From Accumulibacter sp. (lineage in GTDB: Bacteria; Pseudomonadota; Gammaproteobacteria; Burkholderiales; Rhodocyclaceae): a stretch of 64,000 nucleotides of DNA. The notes below the pieces were generated by a model, which was not told the DNA's origin, made no database searches, and saw only the letters and a program-made list of their open reading frames with translations. Of the stretch, positions 53,183 to 62,961 are shown piece after piece. The stretch spans positions 1 through 64,000 of the forward strand of contig NZ_JAPUVI010000024.1 of the NCBI RefSeq assembly GCF_029255285.1, written 5' to 3'. Each line of letters opens with the position of its first letter. Within the stretch, counting starts at the first letter, position 1. Made by a program: the position numbers and the translations under genes.

Positions 53183-53935
53183 ATGTTCAGCCGCCTGCGT
53201 GAAGATATCCAGTCCGTATTCGACCGTGACCCCGCCGCCCGCACCTTCTGGGAGGTGCTGACCTGTTATCCCGGCGTGCATGCGATGGTAGCGCACCGAC
53301 AGGCTCACTGGCTGTGGACGCACCGCTTGCGCTGGTTGGGACGCCTGCTTTCGCATCTGGCACGCTGCCTGACCGGCATCGAAATCCATCCCGGTGCAAC
53401 GATCGGGCGTCGGCTTTTCATCGACCATGGAATGGGCGTCGTGATCGGCGAGACAGCTATCATCGGCGACGATGTCACGCTCTACCACGGCGTCACTCTG
53501 GGTGGCACCTCGTGGAACAAGGGCCGGCGTCACCCGACGCTGGAGAATAGCGTCGTCATTGGTGCCGGAGCCAAGGTGCTCGGCCCGATCACCATCGGCA
53601 CGTCGGCCAAGGTCGGCTCGAATGCCGTGGTCGTCAAGGACGTACCGGCGAGAGCGACGGCGGTGGGCAATCCGGCGCGCATCATCGACGGCGCGCAAGC
53701 GCAAAAGCGCGAGGAGATGGCCGGCCAGTTGGGTTTTTCGGCGTACGCCCTGGCGGGCGACCAGGACGACCCACTGGCCAAAGCGATTCATGGACTGCTC
53801 GACCACGCGGTCGAGACCGATCGGCGAATCGAGCTGTTGCTCAGGAAGCTCGAAGAAGCCGGCGTTCATGTGGCGGGCGATCTGGCGACTGCAGACCAGT
53901 TCGACCCACAATACCTGAGCAAAATAGTTGACTAA
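53183..53935 (+). CDS. cysE: Serine O-acetyltransferase
   Basis: 250-residue left-handed beta-helix enzyme making O-acetylserine, the precursor of cysteine. It shows the N-terminal [31 protein letters not shown] and the hexapeptide repeat core [54 protein letters not shown]. The ATG at 53183 is preferred; the frame opens at a TTG 21 bases earlier. The stop codon lies within the -35 box of the isc promoter. Placement next to iscR links cysteine supply to iron-sulfur assembly, as for cysE2 of Azotobacter. Confidence 0.95.
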   Translation: MFSRLREDIQSVFDRDPAARTFWEVLTCYPGVHAMVAHRQAHWLWTHRLRWLGRLLSHLARCLTGIEIHPGATIGRRLFIDHGMGVVIGETAIIGDDVTLYHGVTLGGTSWNKGRRHPTLENSVVIGAGAKVLGPITIGTSAKVGSNAVVVKDVPARATAVGNPARIIDGAQAQKREEMAGQLGFSAYALAGDQDDPLAKAIHGLLDHAVETDRRIELLLRKLEEAGVHVAGDLATADQFDPQYLSKIVD

Positions 53936-53956
53936 TTTCGCCCTAGTCACTATAGT
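53928..53956 (+). promoter_or_regulatory. isc operon promoter
   Basis: TTGACT (53928-53933) and TATAGT (53951-53956) are 17 bases apart, a near-consensus sigma-70 promoter. The -35 box overlaps the cysE stop codon. The predicted start is near 53963, giving a leader of about 33 bases before iscR, with GGTGGAG before its ATG. Confidence 0.82.
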
Positions 53957-53976
53957 GTACCAATCCGATCAACTAT
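53952..53976 (+). promoter_or_regulatory. Putative IscR type-1 binding site
   Basis: A 25-base imperfect palindrome beginning ATAGT and ending ACTAT, with centre AATCC. The left half agrees at 7 of 10 and the right half at 8 of 10 positions with the Fe-S IscR (type 1) consensus. It overlaps the -10 box and start site, so binding would block transcription: autorepression when IscR carries its cluster. Confidence 0.62.
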
Positions 53977-53995
53977 TATTGGTGGAGACAAAAGA

Positions 53996-54490
53996 ATGAG
54001 ACTGACGACCAAAGGACGTTTTGCCGTGACGGCCATGATCGACTTGGCACTGCGTTGTAGCGACGGTCCGGTGACGCTGTCCGGAATCAGCGAGCGTCAG
54101 AAGATCTCGCTGTCGTATCTGGAACAATTGTTCGGCAAGCTGCGGCGCTATGGCTTGGTCGACAGCGTCCGTGGCCCGGGTGGTGGTTACTGCCTAGCAC
54201 GGCCGACCCGCGAGATGACGGTAACCGATATCATCCGCGCCGTCGACGAACCTCTCGACGCCACTCAGTGCGGTGGCCGCGAGAATTGCCACGACGACGA
54301 ACGCTGCATGACTCACGAGTTGTGGACGACGCTCAACGAAAAGATGTTCGAGTACCTCAGCTCGGTGACGCTAGACGAACTCGTCGCGCAACAGCTCAAA
54401 CGTCAGGGTGGCGCGGTGTCCGTACTGCACGACGCGCGGCGACGGGTCGGTGCGCGCTCGCGCGCCAAGGTCATGTCGCTGAGTAGCTAG
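53996..54490 (+). CDS. iscR: Fe-S cluster regulator IscR
   Basis: 164-residue Rrf2-family repressor. The winged helix begins MRLTTKGRFAVTAMIDLAL; the recognition region SLSYLEQLFGKLRRYGLVDSVRGPGGGYCLAR is followed by the [2Fe-2S] ligands C92, C98 and C104 with H107 in the block CGGRENCHDDERCMTH, the same numbering as E. coli. It represses the isc genes when holding a cluster, adjusting output to iron-sulfur demand. The palindrome in its promoter supports autoregulation. Confidence 0.96.
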   Translation: MRLTTKGRFAVTAMIDLALRCSDGPVTLSGISERQKISLSYLEQLFGKLRRYGLVDSVRGPGGGYCLARPTREMTVTDIIRAVDEPLDATQCGGRENCHDDERCMTHELWTTLNEKMFEYLSSVTLDELVAQQLKRQGGAVSVLHDARRRVGARSRAKVMSLSS

Positions 54491-54511
54491 GCGACAAGCG
54501 CGCGGCCAAGC

Positions 54512-55669
54512 ATGTTTGCTCCCGTCTATCTCGACCACAATGCGACGACGCCTGCCGATGCGGCAGTCGTAGACGCCATGCTACCCTGGCTGTCGCTCCA
54601 GTTCGGCAACCCGTCTAGCCGACACGAGTACGGTCGAGCGGCTCGGCGGGCGATCGACCATGCCCGCCGCCAGGTCGCCGCGGCGGTCGGTGCGCAACCC
54701 GGCGAGATCGTGTTCACCAGCGGCGGGTCGGAAGCCAACAACCTGCTGATCAAGGGCGCCGCCGCCTGCTTCAAACCCGGAATCCTGGCGGTGGGCGCCA
54801 GCGAACACCCCTGCGTCATCAAGCCGGCCGAGCAAATCGCCAGGCGCGGCTGGACGCTGCACCGGCTGGCGGTCGATAGCGAGGGGCGCATCGACATGGA
54901 CGCCTTCGCTGCCGTGATGGCACTGAAGCCGAAAATCGTCTCGGTGATGCTGGCCAACAACGAAACCGGTGTGCTACAGGAAATCGAGCTGCTGGCGGCC
55001 ATGGCACGTCGCGCCGGCGCCCTGTTCCACAGCGACGCGGTACAAGCGGTCGGCAAGGTGGCGGTCGACTTTCGCCAGCTCAATGCGGCCGGTGTTCAGG
55101 CGCTGACGCTATCGGCGCACAAGTTCGGCGGCCCGAAGGGTGCCGCCGCTCTGGTCATGGACAAACGAGTCGACCTCGAAGCGCTGATTGCCGGCGGTGG
55201 CCACGAACGAGGGCTGCGCTCGGGTACCGAGAACGTCGCGGCGATCGTCGGCTTCGGCGTCGCCTGCGAACTGGCTGTTCAGCGTTGCGCCGAGGTCGCC
55301 CCGCGCTTGCTGGCGCTGCGCGAGCGGCTCGAGGAGCGGCTGCTCAAGCTCGGCGCTATAGTGTTCGGCCGGGCTGCTGAGCGTCTGCCGAACACGGTTT
55401 TTTTCGCCTTCCCCGAACTCGACGGCGAAACAGTGGTCGGACAGCTCGACCGTGCCGGCTACGCAATCGCCAGCGGTGCGGCCTGTTCGAGCGCCAACCC
55501 TGAACCCTCTCATGTGTTACGAGCCATGGGAGTCGGGCCGGATCTGGCGCGTGGCGCGCTGCGTGTCAGTTTCGGCAGCGGCAATACACCGGAACAGGTA
55601 AACGGTTTCCTCGACGCGCTGCAGACGACCGTCGCCAGACTGCGGCAACTGACGGCGATGGCCGTCTGA
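54512..55669 (+). CDS. Second cysteine desulfurase, NifS/IscS-like
   Basis: 385-residue PLP enzyme that releases sulfur from cysteine. PLP lysine K204 in [17 protein letters not shown], catalytic loop Cys C325 in [17 protein letters not shown], and [20 protein letters not shown] match group-I NifS/IscS proteins. It is clearly divergent from the IscS that follows: it lacks the C-terminal extension of IscS (residues after about 385). It is the first structural gene after iscR and begins 22 bases after its stop. It may supply sulfur for another carrier, for example in thiolation, or be a back-up; not determined. Confidence 0.93.
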   Translation: MFAPVYLDHNATTPADAAVVDAMLPWLSLQFGNPSSRHEYGRAARRAIDHARRQVAAAVGAQPGEIVFTSGGSEANNLLIKGAAACFKPGILAVGASEHPCVIKPAEQIARRGWTLHRLAVDSEGRIDMDAFAAVMALKPKIVSVMLANNETGVLQEIELLAAMARRAGALFHSDAVQAVGKVAVDFRQLNAAGVQALTLSAHKFGGPKGAAALVMDKRVDLEALIAGGGHERGLRSGTENVAAIVGFGVACELAVQRCAEVAPRLLALRERLEERLLKLGAIVFGRAAERLPNTVFFAFPELDGETVVGQLDRAGYAIASGAACSSANPEPSHVLRAMGVGPDLARGALRVSFGSGNTPEQVNGFLDALQTTVARLRQLTAMAV

Positions 55670-55733
55670 AGATCGCCAACGGCAACACGAACTCATCCCA
55701 CCAGCCCAATACGTACAACCCGGAGCAAGAGCA

Positions 55734-56945
55734 ATGTTGAAACTTCCCATCTATCTCGATTATTCGGCAACCACCCCGGTTGACCCGCGCGTCGTGGAAA
55801 AGATGATTCCTTACCTCTTCGAGAAGTTCGGCAATCCCGCCTCGCGCTCGCATTCGTTTGGTTGGGAAGCGGAAGCGGCGGTCGAGGAAGCACGTGTCGA
55901 GGTGGCGAAGTTGATCAATGCCGACCCGAAGGAGATCGTCTGGACTTCCGGCGCCACCGAGTCGAACAACCTCGCGCTCAAGGGAGCAGCACAGTTCTAC
56001 GCTGGCAAGGGAAAGCATCTGATAACCGTGAAGACAGAGCACAAGGCGGTTCTCGATACCTGCCGCGAGCTCGAACGTCAGGGCTTCGAGGTCAGCTACC
56101 TGGACGTCCTAGGCAACGGCTTGCTCGATCTCGAGGTCTTGCAGGCGGCCCTGCGCCCGGACACGATTCTGGTGTCGGTAATGTTCGTCAACAACGAGAT
56201 CGGCGTCATCCAACCGATCGCCGAGATTGGCGAGATCTGCCGTTCGCGGGGCATCGTCTTTCATGTCGATGCGGCACAGGCCACGGGCAAGGTAGCGATC
56301 GATCTGGCAAAGCTGAAAGTCGATCTGATGAGTTTTTCGGCGCACAAGACCTACGGCCCTAAGGGTATTGGCGCATTGTACGTGCGTCGTAAACCGCGTG
56401 TTCGCCTGTCGGCTCAGATGCACGGCGGCGGTCACGAGCGCGGCTTCCGCTCGGGCACGCTGCCGACGCACCAGATCGTCGGCATGGGCGAGGCTTTTCG
56501 CCTGGCACGCCTGGAGATGGGGGCCGAGAGCGAGCGCATCCGCATGCTCCGTGACCGACTGCGCGAAGGGCTATCGGACATTGAGGAGGTCTATGTCAAT
56601 GGCGACCTCGAGCGGCGTGTTCCGCACAATCTGAACGTCAGCTTCGCCTACGTCGAAGGCGAGTCCCTGCTGATGGCAATTAAGGAGCTGGCCGTATCGT
56701 CAGGATCGGCGTGCACCTCGGCTTCGCTCGAACCGTCCTACGTCCTGCGCGCGCTCGGCCGCAACGACGAGTTGGCGCACAGTTCGATTCGCTTCACGCT
56801 AGGCCGCTTCACCACCGAGGAAGAGGTCGATTACGCGATCAAACTGCTGCATGACAAGATCGGCCGGCTGCGCGAACTCTCGCCGTTGTGGGAGATGGTG
56901 CAGGAAGGCGTCGACCTGAGCACCGTCCAGTGGGCCGCTCATTGA
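55734..56945 (+). CDS. iscS: Cysteine desulfurase IscS
   Basis: 403-residue group-I desulfurase, the main sulfur donor of the Isc system. Start [24 protein letters not shown] lysine K205 in [23 protein letters not shown]; loop cysteine C327 in [17 protein letters not shown]; and the IscS-type tail ending [23 protein letters not shown], which contacts IscU. Matches E. coli IscS almost residue for residue in these blocks. iscU follows after 23 bases. Confidence 0.97.
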   Translation: MLKLPIYLDYSATTPVDPRVVEKMIPYLFEKFGNPASRSHSFGWEAEAAVEEARVEVAKLINADPKEIVWTSGATESNNLALKGAAQFYAGKGKHLITVKTEHKAVLDTCRELERQGFEVSYLDVLGNGLLDLEVLQAALRPDTILVSVMFVNNEIGVIQPIAEIGEICRSRGIVFHVDAAQATGKVAIDLAKLKVDLMSFSAHKTYGPKGIGALYVRRKPRVRLSAQMHGGGHERGFRSGTLPTHQIVGMGEAFRLARLEMGAESERIRMLRDRLREGLSDIEEVYVNGDLERRVPHNLNVSFAYVEGESLLMAIKELAVSSGSACTSASLEPSYVLRALGRNDELAHSSIRFTLGRFTTEEEVDYAIKLLHDKIGRLRELSPLWEMVQEGVDLSTVQWAAH

Positions 56946-56968
56946 TCATGTATTGAAGGAGAAACAGC

Positions 56969-57364
56969 ATGTCGTACAGTGTCAAGGTTCTGGATCACTA
57001 CGAGAATCCGCGCAACGTCGGTTCTTTTGGCAAGGAAGAGGAAGGGGTGGCTACCGGCATGGTCGGTGCCCCTGCCTGTGGCGACGTCATGAAGCTGCAG
57101 ATCAAGGTTGGCAAGGGAGGCGTCATCGAAGACGCCAAATTCAAGACCTACGGCTGCGGATCGGCGATTGCTTCGTCTTCACTGGTCACCGAATGGGTAA
57201 AGGGAAAGACGATCGACCAGGCGCTCGACATCAAAAACACGCAGATTGCCGAAGAGCTGGCGCTACCGCCGGTCAAGATTCATTGCTCGATTCTCGCCGA
57301 AGACGCGATCAAGGCCGCCGTTGCCGACTACAAGAAAAAGCATGGCGAACCCGCTGCTGCCTGA
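56969..57364 (+). CDS. iscU: Fe-S cluster scaffold IscU
   Basis: 131-residue scaffold on which [2Fe-2S] clusters are built. Conserved ligands C37 and D39 (GAPACGDVMKL), C63 (TYGCGSAIASSS) and C106 (HCSILAEDA), plus the HscA-binding motif LPPVK at 99-103. The ribosome site GGAG precedes the ATG. Length and sequence are standard for proteobacteria. Confidence 0.98.
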   Translation: MSYSVKVLDHYENPRNVGSFGKEEEGVATGMVGAPACGDVMKLQIKVGKGGVIEDAKFKTYGCGSAIASSSLVTEWVKGKTIDQALDIKNTQIAEELALPPVKIHCSILAEDAIKAAVADYKKKHGEPAAA

Positions 57365-57403
57365 CGTGACATCGGCCAACGCATTGACAGCAGGAGGTTT
57401 TGC

Positions 57404-57727
57404 ATGGCAGTGACGCTTTCTGAGCGGGCAGCAAGCCATATCGCCAACTATATGGCCAAACGCGGCAAGGGCATCGGGTTGCGCGTCGGCGTACGCACCA
57501 GCGGCTGTTCTGGAATGGCCTACAAGCTCGAGTTCGCCGACACCGCGCTACCCGATGATATCGAGTTCGAGTCGCATGGCGTCAGATTGCTGGTCGACCC
57601 CAAGAGTCTGCCCTACCTCGACGGAACGGAACTCGATTACGCTCGTGAAGGACTCAACGAAGGCTTCCGCTTCAACAACCCGAACGTCAAGGACGCCTGC
57701 GGCTGTGGCGAGAGTTTCAACGTTTGA
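57404..57727 (+). CDS. iscA: Fe-S assembly protein IscA
   Basis: 107-residue A-type carrier with the three invariant cysteines: C35 in [14 protein letters not shown] and C99, C101 in [11 protein letters not shown]. It binds iron or a [2Fe-2S] cluster and passes it to apo-enzymes, especially for [4Fe-4S] maturation. AGGAGG precedes the ATG. Located between iscU and hscB as in E. coli. Confidence 0.97.
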   Translation: MAVTLSERAASHIANYMAKRGKGIGLRVGVRTSGCSGMAYKLEFADTALPDDIEFESHGVRLLVDPKSLPYLDGTELDYAREGLNEGFRFNNPNVKDACGCGESFNV

Positions 57728-57804
57728 CCGACTCGACAGCGACGAGCAGCCAACTGCCGAGTTATTGCGCTCGCTGACGAAGGCCGCGCTGTCATCAATA
57801 GACG

Positions 57805-58332
57805 ATGGACTTCAACGCCGACCACTTCTCCTTGTTCCAGTTGCCGCCGACCTTCCGCCTGGATGGGGCGCAGCTTGACCGGCGCTATATCGAGTGGCAG
57901 TCGCAGGTTCATCCGGACCGCTTCGTCGGTGCCGGCGACGCCGAACGGCGCCTGTCCTTACAATGGGCGACGCGGGTCAATGAGGCCTACCAGACGCTGA
58001 AGAAACCCTTGCCACGCGCCAAGTACCTTCTGCACCTGGCAGCCCACGATATCGAGAGCGAAAACAACGCCTTGATGCCGGCCGATTTTCTCGTCGAACA
58101 GATGGCGTGGCGCGAAGCCGTCGCGGAAGCGCGAGCCGCCCACGAACACCATGAACTCGAGCATTTGCACCACCGGCTGCAACGCGAGATGCGTGACCGC
58201 TACGAGGAACTCGCGGTACTGCTCGACGAACGGCGTGACCTGAATCAGGCGGCCGATCGTGTGCGCCGGCTGATGTTTCTCGACAAGCTGCTCGCCGAAA
58301 TCGACGAGGCGATGGCGGAAGCCGAAGAATAG
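57805..58332 (+). CDS. hscB: Co-chaperone HscB
   Basis: 175-residue J-protein that brings IscU to HscA. The J-domain carries HPD at about 36-38 ([18 protein letters not shown]); the C-terminal helical domain ([24 protein letters not shown]) binds IscU. HscB-specific sequence, rather than general DnaJ, is clear from the second domain. It lies 77 bases after iscA and 52 before hscA. Confidence 0.95.
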   Translation: MDFNADHFSLFQLPPTFRLDGAQLDRRYIEWQSQVHPDRFVGAGDAERRLSLQWATRVNEAYQTLKKPLPRAKYLLHLAAHDIESENNALMPADFLVEQMAWREAVAEARAAHEHHELEHLHHRLQREMRDRYEELAVLLDERRDLNQAADRVRRLMFLDKLLAEIDEAMAEAEE

Positions 58333-58384
58333 CTCGCGCGCCGGCCATCGATACCCCAGTAGCAACACGTACCAGGATCTTTTC

Positions 58385-60286
58385 ATGGCACTTTTACAGA
58401 TTGCGGAACCGGGCGAGTCCGCCGCTCCGCACCAGCATCGACTGGCGGTCGGAATCGATCTCGGAACGACCAACTCCTTGGTCGCAACGGTGCGAAGCGG
58501 ACTCGCCGTCGTGCTGAGCGACGAACTCGGTCGCCCGCTTCTGCCCTCGGTCGTCCGCTATCTCGCCGACGGCAGCAGCGAGGTCGGTTACGAGGCACAA
58601 GCCAGACAGGCCTTCGATCCGCGCAACACCATCGTTTCGGTCAAGCGATTCATGGGTCGCGGGATCAACGACCTTAGCGACCGCGAGGCGCTGCCCTATG
58701 CCTTCGCCAGTGGCGAAGGCATGCTGCGCCTGGCAACCGTCGCCGGCCTGAAGAGTCCGGTCGAGGTATCGGCCGAGATCCTGCGCAACCTGCGGCGGCG
58801 TGCTGAAGCCTCGCTCGGAGGACAACTGGTTGGTGCCGTGATCACTGTGCCGGCCTATTTCGACGATGCGCAGCGCCAAGCGACCAAGGATGCGGCCAGA
58901 CTCGCCGGTCTGCCGGTTCTCCGTCTGCTCAATGAGCCGACAGCGGCGGCCATCGCTTACGGGCTCGACAACGCGGCGGAGGGAGTGTATGCCGTTTATG
59001 ACCTCGGCGGCGGAACTTTCGACATCTCCATCCTCAGACTAGCGCGCGGCATCTTCGAGGTGCTGGCGACAGGGGGCGACTCGGCGCTCGGTGGCGACGA
59101 CTTCGACCGGCGGATTTTCTGCTGGATCATCGAGGCGGCAAAGCTCAAACCGCTTTCTGTCGAGGACGCTAGCATGCTGCTGACACGCGCCCGGGAAGCC
59201 AAAGAATACCTGACTTTTCACGGAGCCGCTCCGATCACCGCCCGGCTCGGCAGCGGCGAATTGGTCGATCTGACGCTGACCACGGAAACCTTCGCAGAAA
59301 TCACTCAGACCCTGGTCGCCAAAACCATACAGCCGGTCAAGAAGGCCTTGCGTGATGCCGGATTGTCGGTCACCGACGTTAAGGGTGTGGTGATGGTGGG
59401 CGGCGCCACGCGCATGCCGCAGATTCAGCGCGCCGTTGGCGAGTTCTTCCGTCAGGAGCCGCTCAACAACCTCGACCCGGACAAGGTGGTCGCCGTCGGA
59501 GCGGCAACGCAGGCCAACTTGCTGGCCGGCAACCGGGCCGCCGGCGACGACTGGCTTTTGCTCGACGTCATCCCCTTGTCGCTCGGGCTCGAGACGATGG
59601 GTGGGCTGGTCGAAAAGATCATTCCCCGCAACTCGACGATCCCCACCGCGCGTGCGCAGGAGTTCACAACCTTTCGCGACGGTCAGACGGCGCTCGCCGT
59701 CCACGTCGTGCAGGGCGAACGCGAACTAGTCAGCGACTGCCGTTCGCTGGCGCGTTTTGAACTGCGCGGCATTCCTCCGATGGTCGCCGGTGCGCCGCGC
59801 ATCCGCGTCAGCTTTCAAGTCGACGCCGACGGCCTACTGGCGGTGACGGCCCGCGAACAGACTTCGGGAGCCGAAGCGAGTATCGTCGTCAAACCATCGT
59901 ACGGTCTGTCGGACGACGAAATTGCGGGAATGCTCAAGGAGTCGCTGACGCACGTCAAAGACGACGCACAACGACGCGCGCTGAAGGAATCGCAAGTCGA
60001 AGCGCAGCGCCTGATCGAAGCCGTCCGTTCGGCCCTCACGGCGGACAGCGACCTGCTGGCGGCAGACGAACTGGCGCGCATCGATAGCAACATCGTCAGA
60101 TTGCAAAGTGCGGCACTTAGCGACAACCGACGACAGATCGTCCTGACGATGGACGATCTCGAATCCGCCACCCGGGAATTCGCGGCACGACGTATGGACA
60201 AGTCGATCCGGCGGGCCTTCGCCGGCCGCAACATCAGTGAGCTCGACGGCGAAACCACCATCGCGAAGAGCGGAGAGGCGGCATGA
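58385..60286 (+). CDS. hscA: Chaperone HscA
   Basis: 633-residue Hsp70-family ATPase specialised for releasing clusters from IscU. Phosphate-binding loops [14 protein letters not shown] and [15 protein letters not shown], adenosine loop [14 protein letters not shown], linker region [14 protein letters not shown], and a substrate-binding domain with [17 protein letters not shown]. Slightly longer than E. coli HscA (616). The last bases overlap fdx by four (ATGA). Confidence 0.96.
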   Translation: MALLQIAEPGESAAPHQHRLAVGIDLGTTNSLVATVRSGLAVVLSDELGRPLLPSVVRYLADGSSEVGYEAQARQAFDPRNTIVSVKRFMGRGINDLSDREALPYAFASGEGMLRLATVAGLKSPVEVSAEILRNLRRRAEASLGGQLVGAVITVPAYFDDAQRQATKDAARLAGLPVLRLLNEPTAAAIAYGLDNAAEGVYAVYDLGGGTFDISILRLARGIFEVLATGGDSALGGDDFDRRIFCWIIEAAKLKPLSVEDASMLLTRAREAKEYLTFHGAAPITARLGSGELVDLTLTTETFAEITQTLVAKTIQPVKKALRDAGLSVTDVKGVVMVGGATRMPQIQRAVGEFFRQEPLNNLDPDKVVAVGAATQANLLAGNRAAGDDWLLLDVIPLSLGLETMGGLVEKIIPRNSTIPTARAQEFTTFRDGQTALAVHVVQGERELVSDCRSLARFELRGIPPMVAGAPRIRVSFQVDADGLLAVTAREQTSGAEASIVVKPSYGLSDDEIAGMLKESLTHVKDDAQRRALKESQVEAQRLIEAVRSALTADSDLLAADELARIDSNIVRLQSAALSDNRRQIVLTMDDLESATREFAARRMDKSIRRAFAGRNISELDGETTIAKSGEAA

Positions 60287-60624
60287 CCCAGATCATCGTC
60301 TTGCCGCATGTCGAGCTCTGTCCCGACGGCGCGCTGTTCGACGCGCGCATGAACGAATCGATTTGTCAGAATCTGCTCGAGAACGGCATCGCCATCGAGC
60401 ATGCCTGCGAAATGTCCTGCGCCTGTACTACCTGCCACGTCATCGTTCGTGAAGGCTTCGCCGGGCTCGAACCATCCGATGAGGTCGAGGACGACCTGCT
60501 CGACAAGGCCTGGGGCCTCGAGCCCAACTCGCGCCTGTCGTGTCAGGCAATCGTCAATGAAACGCCGCTGGTGATCGAAATCCCGCGCTACTCAATCAAC
60601 ATGGCCAAGGAAGGCAAGCGATGA
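60283..60624 (+). CDS. fdx: Isc-type [2Fe-2S] ferredoxin
   Basis: 113-residue adrenodoxin-type ferredoxin donating electrons to cluster assembly on IscU. Ligands C42, C48, C51 ([13 protein letters not shown]) and C87 (LSCQAIV). Also typical are [11 protein letters not shown] and [15 protein letters not shown]. Overlaps hscA and iscX by four bases each. Confidence 0.97.
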   Translation: MTQIIVLPHVELCPDGALFDARMNESICQNLLENGIAIEHACEMSCACTTCHVIVREGFAGLEPSDEVEDDLLDKAWGLEPNSRLSCQAIVNETPLVIEIPRYSINMAKEGKR

Positions 60625-60815
60625 AATGGACCGATATCAACGAACTCGCTGTGGAACTCGCCGAAGCCCACCCCGATGTGGACCCGCTGAAGATCAACTT
60701 CCTTGACCTGATGAACTGGGTTCTCGCCCTGCCCGGCTTCGAGGATGATGCGCGACACTGCGGAGAGAAGATTCTCGAGGCCATCCAACAGGCCTGGATC
60801 GACGAACGCGCATGA
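60621..60815 (+). CDS. iscX: Fe-S assembly protein IscX
   Basis: 64-residue acidic protein that binds IscS and iron and tunes the assembly rate. [34 protein letters not shown] is the family signature; the end is ILEAIQQAWIDE. Four-base overlaps on both sides show tight coupling. Confidence 0.96.
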   Translation: MKWTDINELAVELAEAHPDVDPLKINFLDLMNWVLALPGFEDDARHCGEKILEAIQQAWIDERA

Positions 60816-61201
60816 AGCCCGACGACACTGGAGGTCGGCAGCGCAACGTCCTGGGCGGTTTGCTCGGAACTTGCAGCGAGCGACCGATGACGGGATTTTT
60901 CCGCGATGGCTGCTGCCACACCAGCGACGAGGACATCGGTAGCCACACCGTCTGCGTCGTGCTCACGGCGGAGTTTCTCACCTTCTCGAAGGCTCGGGGC
61001 AACGACCTGTCCACGCCGCGGCCGGAGTTCGGGTTTCCCGGCCTGCAGCCCGGTGATCGCTGGTGCCTCTGTGCCGCACGCTGGCGTGAGGCGCTGCAGG
61101 CCGGCATGGCGCCACGCGTCGTTCTCAATTCGACCAACGAAGCCTCGCTGCTGATCGTCGGCCTGGACGACCTGAAGCGCCACGCCATCGACCTGAACTG
61201 A
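60812..61201 (+). CDS. DUF2237 family protein
   Basis: 129 residues with the DUF2237 pattern: NVLGGLLGTCSERPMTGFFRDGCCHTSDEDIGSHTVCVVLTAEFLTFSKARGNDLSTPRPEFGFPGLQPGDRWCLCAARW and VVLNSTNEASLL. Cysteines in GTC, GCC and WCLC are conserved within the family, hinting at metal or redox chemistry, but no function is established. It overlaps iscX by four bases, so it is translated with the isc operon, an association worth noting. Confidence 0.88.
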   Translation: MKPDDTGGRQRNVLGGLLGTCSERPMTGFFRDGCCHTSDEDIGSHTVCVVLTAEFLTFSKARGNDLSTPRPEFGFPGLQPGDRWCLCAARWREALQAGMAPRVVLNSTNEASLLIVGLDDLKRHAIDLN

Positions 61202-61274
61202 CGCGCGCTCCGGCAGACGGTTCGCAGGCAGCTAAACCCGGTCGCGACCCGAGCTTGCGCGCTCCCATTTCCCG

Positions 61275-62084
61275 ATGCCCGTCGACCACTACGAAAATTT
61301 TCCTGTCGCGTCGCTGCTGCTGCCTCGATGCCTGCGCCGGCCAATCGAAGCGATTTATCGTTTTGCCCGCTCTGCCGACGACATTGCCGACGAAGGCGAC
61401 GCTACCGAGGCCGTCCGCTTGCAGCGTCTGGCCGACTACCGCCGCCAGCTGACGTACATCGAGCGCGGTGAGGCACCGCCAGACCCGCACTTTACTGACC
61501 TGGCGACGACCATCGGCGAGTGGCACCTGCCGATCCAGTTGTTCCACGACCTGCTGGACGCGTTTGCGCAGGATGTGGTGAAAAAGCGTTATGACGACTT
61601 TCCGGAACTCCTCGCCTACTGCCGACGCTCGGCCAATCCGGTTGGCCGCCTACTGCTGCATCTGGCCGGGCGGGCCAGCGACGACAACCTGCAGCGTTCA
61701 GACAGCATCTGCACTGCCTTGCAACTTGTCAATTTCTGGCAGGACGTCGCGATCGACTGGCAGAAAGGCCGCGTCTATCTGCCACAGTCCGACCTCGCGC
61801 GCTTCGGAGTTGCTGAAGCGGCGATCGCTGCCGGGTGTTGGAGTAGCGAATGGGCCGCCCTGATCGAGTTCGAGAGCGACAGGGCGCATCGGCTTATGCA
61901 GCAGGGGGCGCCACTGGTCCACCACCTATCCGGACGTCTCGGCTGGGAAATCCGTTTGACGATACAAGGCGGCCTGCGCATTCTGGAGAGAATTCGACGC
62001 GTCCGTGGAGATGTCTTTCGGCACCGCCCGGTCCTGGGTTTCAGCGACTGGTGGTGCATCGGGTGGCGTGCACTGTCCATGTAA
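61275..62084 (+). CDS. hpnC: Squalene synthase-like HpnC (hydroxysqualene synthase)
   Basis: 269-residue prenyltransferase of the hopanoid pathway that converts presqualene diphosphate to hydroxysqualene. Aspartate motifs DDIAD (35-39) and FWQDVAIDW near 154-162, then GRVYLPQSDLARFGV, are typical of the squalene/phytoene synthase family and of the HpnC subfamily by length and order. Starts 73 bases after the DUF2237 gene and precedes hpnD. Membrane-associated in function, soluble in sequence. Confidence 0.92.
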   Translation: MPVDHYENFPVASLLLPRCLRRPIEAIYRFARSADDIADEGDATEAVRLQRLADYRRQLTYIERGEAPPDPHFTDLATTIGEWHLPIQLFHDLLDAFAQDVVKKRYDDFPELLAYCRRSANPVGRLLLHLAGRASDDNLQRSDSICTALQLVNFWQDVAIDWQKGRVYLPQSDLARFGVAEAAIAAGCWSSEWAALIEFESDRAHRLMQQGAPLVHHLSGRLGWEIRLTIQGGLRILERIRRVRGDVFRHRPVLGFSDWWCIGWRALSM

Positions 62085-62127
62085 GTCGTGCCAGAATGAC
62101 TGCCCAGAGGAATTCTTGAGATCACGC

Positions 62128-62961
62128 ATGACGCCCGACGAATACTGCCAACAGAAGACCGCCCGCAGTGGCTCCAGCTTTTACTACAGCTTTCTCTTTC
62201 TGCCGCCACCGCAGCGGCGCGCCATCACGGCACTCTATGCCTTCTGTCGAGAGGTCGATGATGTCGTCGATGAGTGCCAGGATCCGCAGCTTGCCAGCAG
62301 CAAGCTGGCCTGGTGGCGGCAGGAGCTGACCCGCCTCTACGCCGGCCAGTCGCAACATCCGGTAACAAAAGCCTTGCAGGCCGTAGCGGCGGACTATCAT
62401 CTGCCGGAAGAACAGTTGCAGGAAATCGTCGATGGCATGGAGATGGATCTCCATCAGTCGCGCTATCTCGATTTCAAGGCGCTCTCGCTGTACTGCCACC
62501 GCGTCGCTGGCGTTGTTGGGCTACTGGCGGCCGAGATATTCGGCTACCACGACCGCAAGACGCAGCGCTACGCACACGATCTCGGACTGGCCTTTCAACT
62601 GACCAACATCATTCGCGATGTCGGCGAAGATGCGCGCAGGGGTCGCATCTACCTGCCGATCGACGAGTTGCAGCGCTTCGGCGTCACCGCCGCCGACATC
62701 CTCAACGCGCGCCACAGCGATGACTTCCGCCGCCTGATCGAGTTCCAGATCGCTCGTGCCGAAAGCTATTATGCGCAGGCCATCGACCTGTTACCCATCT
62801 CCGACCGCCGTGCCCAGCGCCCGGGACTGGTCATGGCGGCCATCTACCGGACGCTGCTCGACGAGATACGACGTGACGGCTGTCAGGTGCTCACGCAGCG
62901 TACCTCATTGACACCGATCCGCAAGCTTTGGATCGCCTCGCGGACCTGGCTGCGCGGATGA
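62128..62961 (+). CDS. hpnD: Presqualene diphosphate synthase HpnD
   Basis: 277-residue enzyme joining two farnesyl diphosphates to presqualene diphosphate. Motifs: GSSFYYSFLFLPPPQRRAI, first Asp motif DDVVD (44-48), YCHRVAGVVG and second Asp motif RDVGEDARRGRIYLP (about 163-177). The ATG at 62128 is preferred; an in-frame start at 62005 would overlap hpnC. The stop overlaps hpnE by four bases. Confidence 0.94.
   Translation: MTPDEYCQQKTARSGSSFYYSFLFLPPPQRRAITALYAFCREVDDVVDECQDPQLASSKLAWWRQELTRLYAGQSQHPVTKALQAVAADYHLPEEQLQEIVDGMEMDLHQSRYLDFKALSLYCHRVAGVVGLLAAEIFGYHDRKTQRYAHDLGLAFQLTNIIRDVGEDARRGRIYLPIDELQRFGVTAADILNARHSDDFRRLIEFQIARAESYYAQAIDLLPISDRRAQRPGLVMAAIYRTLLDEIRRDGCQVLTQRTSLTPIRKLWIASRTWLRG

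Noticed and set aside
53924-53953. ATAGTTGACT and AGTCACTAT as an IscR site
   Set aside because: The half-sites look good but are separated by 11 bases rather than 5, about half a helical turn off; the 53952-53976 palindrome has the right length.
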